From assembly GCA_003164415.1 (NCBI GenBank), contig PLTK01000034.1, positions 385-16,220 of the forward strand: DNA of 15,836 nucleotides, in the 5' to 3' direction. The stretch comes from Methanobacterium sp. (GTDB taxonomy: Archaea; Methanobacteriota; Methanobacteria; Methanobacteriales; Methanobacteriaceae). The notes under the pieces were generated by a model that saw nothing but the letters and a program-made list of their open reading frames with translations, did not search any database and was not told the DNA's origin. Below are positions 7,169 to 14,652 of the stretch, piece after piece; positions within the stretch are counted from its first letter, which is position 1; each line of letters begins with the position of its first letter. The position numbers and the translations under genes are program-made.

Positions 7169-7962
7169 TATACTCCCCCCATATAATTCAAACTTATTAA
7201 CAGTTAACAATCAACAAATTAAACCCAATATGGTCATAATAATTACTTTAAGTAGCACAATTACTATCTAATTGTTTCAAATGATTTTAAAGTATAGCAA
7301 ATAATTTTTGAATAATTATTGTGCAATTTTATGATATTTAAGGATAAATTATCCACAATCAATGCATTGAATATCAAATTAAACCTCCCGGTTTTTATTA
7401 AGGTTTATAAATTAAATTATAAATAAAATTAGTCCAACTAAAATTCCTATTAAATATTGGCTCATTAGATTTAATTGTAACCATTTAAATCCTTAAACTA
7501 AAATATGGTCGTTTATTAATTCAGTTTTAATTATATATATTATGAAAATTTACTAGGAATTAATAATATATATTGTACCTTATTGTACCTCGAGGAATTA
7601 ATAATTTTTTATTAATATCCAAAAATAACCTTGACATAAAAATATCTATATTTCCTCTAGTTATTTTAACTTTAAAAGAATTGATTGATTATGCTCAAAT
7701 ACCGAATATACTACTTCTTAATAATTTATTATAATAAATATTAATTATAATACGAGTAAATTTGAATTAGAATCTAATTATTTTAAATTAAGCTTATCAG
7801 AATCTAAATAAAATTTTTTAATATTTATTTCGATGTTACCGATAAAATTTGGATTTTAAACATTTATTATTTGTACCAAAATTGAAAAGGTATCAGTCAT
7901 ATTTAGAGATCTCTTCAATAAAAATAAATGAAATATTTTACATATAATAAATAAGAGTTAAA
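7169..7962. other. Long AT-rich gap between divergent genes
   Basis: Nearly 800 bases without a credible gene on either strand. It must hold the promoters of the divergent UbiA and phosphoribosyltransferase genes. Visible structure: a 13-bp palindrome at 7342-7354, a short hairpin followed by Ts at 7381-7396 (AAACC-TCCC-GGTTTTT), a cluster of direct repeats at 7555-7605, and many TATA-like tracts. The last of these (about 7932-7950) lies so close to ATG 7963 that the downstream mRNA may be nearly leaderless. An unannotated small RNA is possible but not supported by any family I know. Confidence 0.5.
7555..7605 (+). repeat. Paired direct repeats
   Basis: The 13-base AGGAATTAATAAT occurs at 7555-7567 and 7593-7605. 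Between them TATTGTACCT is repeated in tandem at 7571-7580 and 7581-7590. The arrangement is outer pair, inner tandem pair, all on one strand. Confidence 0.65.
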
Positions 7963-8652
7963 ATGATTGAAGACAGGGATAATGTATTCGAGATTCCAGA
8001 GCTTAGAGACAGAACCGGTGTATTCTGGAATAGGGAACACGCGGGTAAAGTTCTTTCAGATATGTTGTTAAGCTTTAAAAATTCAGATTCTACTATATTT
8101 GGGATTCCAGCTGGCGGTGTTCCGGTGGCTGCACCAATTGCATCAAACCTTGGGCTAGATTTAGATGTGGCGGTGGTGAGTAAAATCACGTTACCATGGA
8201 ATACCGAGTCGGGCTATGGTGCAGTTGCCTTTGATGGTACTGTGAAATTAAATAATGAAGTTGTTTCTCAAATTGGACTCACAGAAGAGGAGATCAAAAA
8301 AGGTGTAGAAAAAGCTACTAGTAAGGTTGAGAGACGTTTTAAAGAGTTTAGAGGAATTAAACCATTCCCCTATACCAAAGACCGTAATGTGATTTTAGTT
8401 GATGACGGTATTGCATCTGGATTTACCATGATAGTTGCTATCGAAGCACTAAAAAATACTGGTGCAAATAACATAATCATTGCAGTTCCAACGGCACATC
8501 TAAAATCATTAGAACTAATCACTCCCAAGGTTGATGCGGTTTTTTGTGCTAATATACGTGGAGGATGGGGATTTGCTGTTGCTGATGCCTATAAAAACTG
8601 GTGTGATGTAGAAGAAGATGAAGTAGTTGATATTTTAAATGAATATATTTAA
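7963..8652 (+). CDS. Phosphoribosyltransferase-family protein
   Basis: A 229-residue cytoplasmic protein of the type I phosphoribosyltransferase fold, resembling the group annotated as predicted phosphoribosyltransferase (COG1926-like). The PRPP-binding signature is clear: V143-I-L-V-D147-D148-G-I-A-S-G-F-T155. Upstream, G-I-P-A-G-G-V-P-V-A (47-56) matches the first PRPP-contact loop. A hood-like segment K-I-T-L-P-W-N-T-E-S-G-Y-G-A-V-A (74-89) and the C-terminal A-N-I-R-G-G-W-G-F-A-V-A are also typical of this group. The base or other acceptor is unknown, and some relatives are hydrolases or regulators. No good ribosome site precedes ATG 7963 and an AT-rich TATA-like tract lies about 20-30 bases upstream, so the message may be leaderless. 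It is followed by a gene fragment, not a clear operon partner. Confidence 0.85.
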   Translation: MIEDRDNVFEIPELRDRTGVFWNREHAGKVLSDMLLSFKNSDSTIFGIPAGGVPVAAPIASNLGLDLDVAVVSKITLPWNTESGYGAVAFDGTVKLNNEVVSQIGLTEEEIKKGVEKATSKVERRFKEFRGIKPFPYTKDRNVILVDDGIASGFTMIVAIEALKNTGANNIIIAVPTAHLKSLELITPKVDAVFCANIRGGWGFAVADAYKNWCDVEEDEVVDILNEYI

Positions 8653-8654
8653 AT

Positions 8655-8862
8655 AATATTTTTTATTATCCCGTTCCACACATCGAAAGAAATACAATTG
8701 CAGCTTTAAGTGCAATAGATTGTACTGCATTCGCACTACTTTCGGATGGAAACATGGAGCATCATTTGATGAAGTTATTGGACAATGGAACTAATTGAAA
8801 AGACACTACAGAGAATATCAGAAGGAGAACTCGCTGTGGTTCAAAGAGGTATAGCTATCTGA
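8655..8862 (+). pseudogene. Decayed gene fragment, family not recognised
   Basis: Two short plus-strand frames read like pieces of one protein. The first, in the frame of 8655 and closed by TGA at 8796-8798, carries H-I-E-R-N-T-I-A-A-L-S-A-I-D-C-T-A-F-A-L-L-S-D-G and then a basic helix M-K-L-L-D-N-G-T. The second, one frame over, carries L-I-E-K-T-L-Q-R-I-S-E-G-E-L-A-V-V-Q-R-G-I-A-I and ends at TGA 8860-8862. A shift near 8785-8796 would join them. No start codon or ribosome site serves the first part. The composition looks protein-like and much less AT-rich than the surrounding spacer. I do not recognise the family; it looks like the C-terminal end of a lost gene. Confidence 0.4.
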
Positions 8863-8949
8863 GAAATATGTCTTTAAATTTTATCTCTGAATAAATTATT
8901 TCCCTGTTTGATAATATATAATAATTAAATAAATTTTGAGTGATCAAAA

Positions 8950-10053
8950 ATGATAGGTGAAAAAGTTTTTGTGGAAGGAATTGAACATAAAGATGATAAT
9001 AGTTCTCTTAGAGTTGCTATTAAAGATGTGTTTCTTAAATCAACAAATAATTTAGAATGGCTCTCGAAGGGGGATTTAGTACTATTAAAACCGGCATTGA
9101 ATTCAGATAATCCCTATCCCTCAACAACACATCCATTTGCAATAAGTGTAATATCAAAGATCCTATCTGAGGAAGGTGCTGATGTTATAATAGGTGATCA
9201 ATCAGGATTGGGACATGTGGTCCAGGATACTATAGGAGTAATACGTGGAAACACTCGAGATAACTTTATTAAATCGGGGATGGGTAATGCTGAAGATAAT
9301 AATTTTATTAGTTTTGAAACTAGGGGATGGAATAAAGGTTTTATTCATCACTACTCAGATTTTACTCCTTCATGGCCGAATGGATTTTATGTTACTAAAT
9401 GTATAGAAAAAGCCGATCATATTATCAGTTTACCCAGATTAAGTACACATAGCCAAGCAGGTGTTACACTTGGTTTTAAGAATATGGTTGGAATTCTTAG
9501 AGATGATAGTAGGATGGATTTTCATGCTAATGGTCCATTCAACAATTTCATAAAAAGAGAAGCAAGAGGAAGTACTCTTAAATCAGTTGATGATGGATCA
9601 GGAACTTTTATTGAGAAAATTGTTGAAATAAGCGATTCAATTAAGGAAAAACTTCGAGTTACCCTTTTTGTTGCTACAAAGGCACAGTCAACCTTTGGAC
9701 CAAATCAAAGTGAATTTAAACTTGGAAAATTAGAAATTGCCAAGGCTAACATCGTGAATTTAAACCCAGAAATGGTTTTTGCAAGTAAAGATCAAGTAGC
9801 AGTTGAAGCGTTTGCATTTGCCATGATTAAAGATATAAGAAACAATATTCCACCATTATCAAAAATATTCTCAAATTTAATATTATCGTCAAATAAAATT
9901 ATAAACCAAGTAGATGAGATTCCAGTCAGGAAACAAACATTTATTCAACATGCAATCAATATTGGACTGGGTAATATGCCGGATCAGATAATCTACAATA
10001 ATATACCAATCACACTCCAGAAACGATTAGGCAAATATCTTGAGGAAACCTAA
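8950..10053 (+). CDS. DUF362-family protein
   Basis: A 367-residue cytoplasmic protein of the DUF362 family. The family landmarks are visible: the L-V-L-L-K-P-A-L-N-S-D strand with T-T-H-P shortly after (about residues 43-62), the acidic G-D-Q-S-G-L-G-H loop (about 82-89), and I-S-L-P-R-L-S-T-H followed by the G-V-T-L-G-F-K-N-M-V-G-I segment (about 160-183). Some DUF362 proteins carry a C-terminal 2[4Fe-4S] ferredoxin domain. This one has none: after about residue 290 it is a plain helical tail with no Cys cluster. Biochemical function is not established. The GAGTGATC ribosome site lies five bases before the ATG. A TATA-like ATAATATATAATAA tract at about 8911-8924 could be its promoter. It appears to be transcribed alone. 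Confidence 0.85.
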   Translation: MIGEKVFVEGIEHKDDNSSLRVAIKDVFLKSTNNLEWLSKGDLVLLKPALNSDNPYPSTTHPFAISVISKILSEEGADVIIGDQSGLGHVVQDTIGVIRGNTRDNFIKSGMGNAEDNNFISFETRGWNKGFIHHYSDFTPSWPNGFYVTKCIEKADHIISLPRLSTHSQAGVTLGFKNMVGILRDDSRMDFHANGPFNNFIKREARGSTLKSVDDGSGTFIEKIVEISDSIKEKLRVTLFVATKAQSTFGPNQSEFKLGKLEIAKANIVNLNPEMVFASKDQVAVEAFAFAMIKDIRNNIPPLSKIFSNLILSSNKIINQVDEIPVRKQTFIQHAINIGLGNMPDQIIYNNIPITLQKRLGKYLEET

Positions 10054-10231
10054 AACATCCAAATCAAAAATAGATGATTGAATAAATAACAGTATGTATC
10101 TATTTGATTATGGATAGAATATTTTTCAAGACTATAAATTCAATTTAATTGGAATGGAAGATATATGTTAAAAACAGATGATAGTAAATTTTTACTTATA
10201 AAATTCATAATTTTTTTTGGAGGAAATGTAA

Positions 10232-10660
10232 ATGGCACATAAACAAATAGAAGTTAATATTGAAGAGGATTTTAATATTTTTGTTGATGAAGGATTGGAA
10301 GATGTTATTGAAAACTTTTTTCACTGGGATATTGAAACATGTAACTGTTGTATTGATTATAAAGGCTCAATATGGATAGAATTTTGTGATTACGAGGATT
10401 GGAAAAAATTTCTACAGTTAACATTACGAAACAATCTGGAAGTTAATGGTAAGAGTCAAATACGCGAAACTCTATGGGATTTTCTGCAAGAAAAAGTTAA
10501 AGTAAACCTTGTTTTTGATGAGGAGGTAATTGAAAATCCGAATGATGAAGAAAATCTGATGGGAACAGGTGTTCTTGTAATTTGTGTAGGTATGACATTC
10601 CCTAAAGAATATTTAAAGGATTTTAAAGCTCTTTTCTTCGAGACTTTCCCACAGAAATAA
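10232..10660 (+). CDS. Acidic protein of unknown function
   Basis: A 142-residue, strongly acidic, probably cytoplasmic protein; I do not recognise a family. The N-terminus (I-E-V-N-I-E-E-D-F) looks like a strand. A cysteine cluster E-T-C37-N-C39-C40 follows, then an alternating strand G-S-I-W-I-E-F-C52, an aromatic-rich helix with two E/D-x-W motifs, and a C-terminal segment L-V-I-C-V-G-M-T-F-P-K-E-Y. The Cys cluster with C52 could bind a metal, but this is inference. A strong GGAGG ribosome site (10219-10223) lies eight bases before ATG 10232. A start-stop pair ATG-TAA immediately precedes the start codon in the same frame. CTATAAATT at about 10132-10140 may be the TATA box. A T-run follows the stop codon, so it is probably monocistronic. 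Confidence 0.7.
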   Translation: MAHKQIEVNIEEDFNIFVDEGLEDVIENFFHWDIETCNCCIDYKGSIWIEFCDYEDWKKFLQLTLRNNLEVNGKSQIRETLWDFLQEKVKVNLVFDEEVIENPNDEENLMGTGVLVICVGMTFPKEYLKDFKALFFETFPQK

Positions 10661-10667
10661 TTTATAA

Positions 10668-10678
10668 TTTCTTTTTTT
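10668..10678 (+). terminator. T-run after the acidic protein gene
   Basis: TTTCTTTTTTT lies just downstream of the stop codon at 10660, consistent with an archaeal U-tract terminator. Confidence 0.4.
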
Positions 10679-10814
10679 AAATTATCGTATTTATGAATAT
10701 TTTATTACCTAAAATTAGGTTGGTCATAACCGAACATTTATATGTTATTAGCTACAACAACTTAATTGATAACTCAAAAGATCTGATTGTATCTTGGAGA
10801 TATCAAATAGATAC

Positions 10815-10850
10815 GATTTAGGGTTATATAACTCCCATACACCCTAAGTC
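10815..10850 (+). promoter_or_regulatory. TATA box flanked by a 10-bp inverted repeat
   Basis: GATTTAGGGT (10815-10824) and ACCCTAAGTC (10841-10850) form an inverted repeat matching at nine of ten positions; the tenth would be a U-G pair in RNA. Between the arms lies TTATATAA (10824-10831), a good archaeal TATA box. The expected start site, about 25 bases on, falls at or just past the right arm, leaving about 50 bases of leader before the small gene at 10909. The layout suits an operator for a dimeric repressor that competes with TBP or polymerase, or a leader hairpin if transcription starts upstream (a second TATA-like TTTATATG lies at 10738-10745). Confidence 0.45.
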
Positions 10851-10908
10851 ATGTCTAAACATTTATTAACTAATTTGAAAATAAAGAAATCAAACAGTGG
10901 TGAAAAAT

Positions 10909-11004
10909 ATGCTAGTAAAATTTGATTTACAACATTTCTGCTGTGGACCTAAAGGCTGTGAACTTGAAATTGTTTACGGTGAAATGATGGATGCAGAAGA
11001 ATAA
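10909..11004 (+). CDS. 31-residue cysteine-containing small protein
   Basis: A short gene beginning M-L-V-K-F-D-L-Q-H-F-C-C-G-P-K-G-C and ending in an acidic tail that closes D-A-E-E. The three cysteines (C11, C12, C17) and the nearby His9 could bind a metal or take part in thiol chemistry. It has a GGTGA ribosome site (10899-10903) five bases before ATG 10909, its own TATA box within an inverted repeat upstream, and a T-rich terminator straight after the stop. These signals make it a more credible gene than its length alone would. I do not recognise a family. It could be a complete micro-protein or, less likely, a truncated end of a longer domain. The nearest downstream gene is 430 bases away, so no operon partner is apparent. 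Confidence 0.6.
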   Translation: MLVKFDLQHFCCGPKGCELEIVYGEMMDAEE

Positions 11005-11014
11005 TTACATCTAA

Positions 11015-11032
11015 TTTTTTATTATTTTTTTT
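11015..11032 (+). terminator. T-rich terminator after the small cysteine protein
   Basis: Two T-runs (six and eight Ts, interrupted by ATTA) follow the stop codon at 11004 and probably end a short transcript of about 160 bases. Confidence 0.45.
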
Positions 11033-11432
11033 ATTATAACAAAATATTTAACATCAATACCATATGGAATTTAAAAACAGTTTTTAATGTTTTCAAATTC
11101 ATTTTTTATATTAAAGAGTCTATTAACCTATCTATAAATATGCATACTAATATCAACAAACTGATTATACTCATACTATTTAAACCAGAAAATATACTAT
11201 TTTAATTAATTACAGTTAACAATCTCTGTAATAGTTAAATTATATTCATTCATAATGATCAGATTAAATGTCAATTTGAACTTATAAATGTGATTAGATG
11301 GGTTGTAAACCAAAGATCTGTCAACACCAATCCTTTTAGCAGTGTCAAAATATTACCGATTAAATCTGTATCAAGGTATTTAGAACATAATTAAAGGATT
11401 TAAGTTATAATTAACTATATTATGGATATTAT
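11033..11432. other. AT-rich gap upstream of the sensor kinase
   Basis: About 400 bases without a credible gene. It contains a 7-bp inverted repeat ATTACAG (11209-11215) / CTGTAAT (11226-11232) with a ten-base loop, and a TATA-like TTATAAAT at 11282-11289 preceded by GAAC, which is the best promoter candidate for the kinase. I see nothing else. Confidence 0.5.
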
Positions 11433-13595
11433 ATGACTATGAAAATTCTGCTAGTTGAAAATGAAAGCTCCGAAGCCGAGGATATTAAGCGTGTACTGGG
11501 ATCACTAGATTATGAAGTTTCACATGCTTCAAGTGGTGAGGATGCCTACGAAATTGCACTAAACATAATGCCCGATCTTATTTTAATAGATACACAACAT
11601 AATAAAAACGAAGATATAAATATTACGCCTCGAATTAAAGAGTTAGAAATACCTGTTGTATATTTAACATCATATCCAAATGAAATTGATATTAAAAGCA
11701 CGGATCCCTACGAATATGTGGTTAAGCCCTTCGATAAAAACGAATTAAAAGTTACCCTCGAATTGACATTATATAAAAATAGGATTTTCAGGAAATTAAA
11801 GGCCAGCGAAGAGAAGTATAGGCGGCTTGCTGAAAATTCAAGGGATATGATCTACAGTATGACTGTGCCTGAAGGGGAATATCTGTATGTAAACCCGTCT
11901 GCAGAAACTATCACTGGGTACACAGTTGATGAGTTTTATAATTCCAAAAGGTTACTGTTAAACTCAATACATCCTGATTTCAAAGATTATTACAAAAAAA
12001 CATGGGAACAACTCTTGAATGGAATAACTCCTCCAACCTATGAATATAAAATAATAACCAAATCAGGGAATGAAAAATGGCTCTATCAGCGCAATTCGCT
12101 TATTAAAGATGATAAAGGAAATCCAGTAGTTATAGAAGGTAATGTAACCGATATTACCGAACAAAAAAAAGTAGAAGAAGACTTGAAAAGGAGAGAAGTT
12201 GAGTTCCGCATCGAGTACAAAAAACTTTTAAGAGCTCAGAGAGTTGCAGAGATTGGTATCTGGGAAAATAATCTTGCAAATAACGATCTTCACTGGACCG
12301 AAGAGATGTACACAATACTAGGATTCAATCCCAATGAACCAGTAAATCTTAAAGAGGTAATTAAAATCTTTCCTCACGAAGAATTGCAACGTTTCCAACA
12401 AGCCGTTGATGGAGCTATAAATGATAACATTCCCTACAGTATGGACTATAAAATTGTTAGGCCTGATGGATTAGAACGTTACATCCATGACGAAGGTCAG
12501 ATCATAAGAGATGATCTGGGTAAAGCAAAGTCCATGTTCGGAACAACCCAGGATATAACCCGGCGTAAAATGGTTGAAAAGTCGTTAAAAGATAGTGAAT
12601 CCAAATTTCGTAATCTGGTCGAAACAACCCCTGATATGATATGGGAAATTGATAAAAATGGAATATTTACATATATCAGCCCTCAATCTTCATTTATTTT
12701 GGGATACACACCTCAAGAGATCATTGGAAAGAATATATTTTCATTTATTGAACCTGGAGCAGTTGGGAGAATAAAAAAAATATTCAATACTCACATAAAA
12801 ACTTTCAGAAAAATAAATACACTAGAAGTTCCAGTATATAGAGACAGCACGGAATTAACTCTAGAAATTCGTTCAGTTAGAGTTAGAGATAATAAAGATA
12901 ATAATGAGGGATTCCAAGGGACTGCAAGGGATATTACCGAAAGAACCAAAGCAACAAACCAGCTAAGAACATCAATTAAAGAAAAGGATATACTTCTTCA
13001 AGAGATACATCATAGAGTAAAAAACAATATGCAGATAATATCCAGCCTTTTAAATTTACAAATAACTTATCTGAACGATGAAGAAGCTGTCAATCTTCTC
13101 AAAGAAAGCCAGAATAGAGTTAGATCCATGGCAATTATACATGAAAAACTGTACCAAACAAATGATTTTACCAAGATAAACATCACAGAATATATTAACA
13201 GCCTTGTTAACGGTTTATTCTATTCATATTCGATTAAGAACCATATAAATTCAACTATAGATATTGATGATGTTGAATTAAACATCGAAACAGCGGTACC
13301 AGTAGGTCTAATTTTAAACGAACTCATATCGAACAGTCTTAAACACGGCTTTGCAAAGGGTAGTGGAGAGGTATGTATCCGACTTAAAAATATTGATGAT
13401 AAATATGAGATGATTGTAAGAGATAATGGAATTGGATTTCCAAAAGATGTTGATTTTAGAAAAACCGAATCATTGGGATTGCAATTAGTAAATAATTTGG
13501 TTAATCAGATTGATGGTGAAATAGAACTTAAATTAAATCATGGAACAAAATTTATAATCACATTTCCAGAATTAACATATAACAAAAGGATATAA
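11433..13595 (+). CDS. Soluble hybrid sensor kinase: receiver, three PAS, HisKA_2, HATPase
   Basis: A 720-residue cytoplasmic signalling protein with no membrane segment. Residues 4-115 form a receiver domain with phospho-acceptor D53, T79 and K98 in V-V-K-P-F-D; the acidic pocket is E9/E11 rather than the usual pair. Three PAS domains follow at about 132-245, 270-380 and 390-505, each closing with a D-I-T-E/R motif. The HisKA_2 domain holds the phospho-acceptor histidine in H-H-R-V-K-N-N-M-Q (H526/H527), then a HATPase with N-box N629-E-L-I-S-N634, D664-N-G-I-G668 and L681-G-L. It should sense an intracellular signal (redox, ligand or light-type chromophore; unknown) and pass phosphate to a separate response regulator, none of which is nearby. 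Such receiver-PAS-kinase proteins are common in Methanobacterium. Starts at codon 1 or 3 (both ATG); the ribosome site is weak. It appears to be a single-gene unit. Confidence 0.9.
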   Translation: MTMKILLVENESSEAEDIKRVLGSLDYEVSHASSGEDAYEIALNIMPDLILIDTQHNKNEDINITPRIKELEIPVVYLTSYPNEIDIKSTDPYEYVVKPFDKNELKVTLELTLYKNRIFRKLKASEEKYRRLAENSRDMIYSMTVPEGEYLYVNPSAETITGYTVDEFYNSKRLLLNSIHPDFKDYYKKTWEQLLNGITPPTYEYKIITKSGNEKWLYQRNSLIKDDKGNPVVIEGNVTDITEQKKVEEDLKRREVEFRIEYKKLLRAQRVAEIGIWENNLANNDLHWTEEMYTILGFNPNEPVNLKEVIKIFPHEELQRFQQAVDGAINDNIPYSMDYKIVRPDGLERYIHDEGQIIRDDLGKAKSMFGTTQDITRRKMVEKSLKDSESKFRNLVETTPDMIWEIDKNGIFTYISPQSSFILGYTPQEIIGKNIFSFIEPGAVGRIKKIFNTHIKTFRKINTLEVPVYRDSTELTLEIRSVRVRDNKDNNEGFQGTARDITERTKATNQLRTSIKEKDILLQEIHHRVKNNMQIISSLLNLQITYLNDEEAVNLLKESQNRVRSMAIIHEKLYQTNDFTKINITEYINSLVNGLFYSYSIKNHINSTIDIDDVELNIETAVPVGLILNELISNSLKHGFAKGSGEVCIRLKNIDDKYEMIVRDNGIGFPKDVDFRKTESLGLQLVNNLVNQIDGEIELKLNHGTKFIITFPELTYNKRI

Positions 13596-13812
13596 AAACC
13601 AGTTTTATCCAATATTAATAGGTTTTGATAGATTAGAATTTATAATCACATTAAAATTTTTACTATTTTTATTTGAATAAAATCAATTTCACAAGAAATC
13701 AAACATTTTCATACAAAATTATTATCACCCACAAAACCAATAATTATAATGGGTAATATTTATTTTTCAAACAGAATTTAATCATTAAATATCAATCAGG
13801 ATGGAAGATATT

Positions 13813-14624
13813 ATGAAAAGGATATCATCAAAATTAATAAGGAAAAATGTACTGGCTGTGGAGATTGCATCCCTGGATGTCCAGAGGGTGCTTTACAAGT
13901 AATTGATGGTAAAGCAAGGCTTATAAGTGATTTATTCTGTGATGGTTTAGGTGCATGTATTGGAACATGTCCTCAAGAGGCCATAGAAATTGAACAAAGA
14001 GAAGCATTACCCTATGATGAGGTTAATGTGATGGAAAACATTGTAAAAGAAGGCCCTAATGTTATAAAAGCACATTTAAAACATCTTTACGATCATGGGC
14101 AGAAGGATTTTCTTAAACAGGCCATTGATTTTTTAATCGAGAAGAAAATAAAAATTCCAGACTATGAAAGTGAAACAGTTTCAGGCAGCTGTCCAGGAAC
14201 CATGGAGATGGATCTAGGGGAGAGACCTGTAAGTGGCCAAGAAGCACAAGTTTACAGTGCGGAACTTCGTAACTGGCCAGTACAACTACAGTTACTAAAT
14301 CCAAATGCTCCCTATTTAAAAAATGCCGATCTTCTAATTGCAGCAGACTGTGCACCATTTGCATATGCAAATTTTCATCAAAGGTTTCTAAAAGACAAAA
14401 TATTGATAATATTCTGCCCCAAATTGGATAAGACCATTGAACAGTATGTAGATAAATTAACAAACATATTCAAGAATCAGGATATTAAATCAATATCCAT
14501 AGTTCAAATGGAAGTTCCATGCTGTTCTGGTATTGAAGTAATAGTTAGAAGGGCTATTGAAAAAAGTCATAAAAATATTATTATCAAGGGTTATACAATT
14601 TCAATAAAAGGGGAAATAATATAA
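13813..14624 (+). pseudogene. Ferredoxin-domain redox protein, start out of frame by one base
   Basis: The body encodes a 4Fe-4S fusion protein well known in anaerobes. The first cluster has C13, C16, C19 and C23 (C-T-G-C-G-D-C-I-P-G-C-P). The second has C43, C49 and C53, with Leu46 where the remaining ligand would be, a substitution I recall as normal for this family. A long C-terminal domain carries A-A-D-C-A-P-F-A-Y, F-C-P-K-L-D and E-V-P-C-C-S-G. Reading back from the first cluster there is no ATG, GTG or TTG in frame before the stop at 13779. ATG 13813, with a GGATGG ribosome site, is one base out. Adding one A to the A4 run at 13816-13819 gives M-K-K-D-I-I-K-I-N-K-E-K-C, the usual N-terminus, and 270 residues. 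The only in-frame starts (GTG 14028, ATG 14031) fall after both clusters. Either a recent frameshift or a base-call error. Confidence 0.75.
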
Positions 14625-14631
14625 TCCTAAA

Positions 14632-14642
14632 AAGTTTTTTTT
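14632..14642. terminator. A/T tract between convergent genes
   Basis: AAAGTTTTTTTT lies between the convergent stop codons of the ferredoxin-fusion gene and the ABC remnant and could terminate plus-strand transcription. Confidence 0.35.
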
Positions 14643-14652
14643 AAATAAATTA

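Noticed and set aside
7169..7962. CRISPR array or tRNA in the long gap
   Set aside because: No regularly spaced repeats, no cloverleaf and no GC-rich segment of the kind expected for a structured RNA in an AT-rich archaeon.
7938..8189. An 83-codon minus-strand frame
   Set aside because: Antisense to the start of the phosphoribosyltransferase gene; no family resemblance or ribosome site.
10165..10242. A 25-codon frame overlapping the start of the acidic protein gene
   Set aside because: It has a GGAA-like site and a TATA box nearby, but the peptide is featureless and the following gene has its own stronger ribosome site; could only be a leader peptide by guesswork.
11299..11340. A 13-codon frame with two cysteines upstream of the kinase
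   Set aside because: No ribosome site and too short to judge.
14113..14463. A 116-codon minus-strand frame
   Set aside because: Antisense to the conserved C-terminal domain of the ferredoxin-fusion protein.
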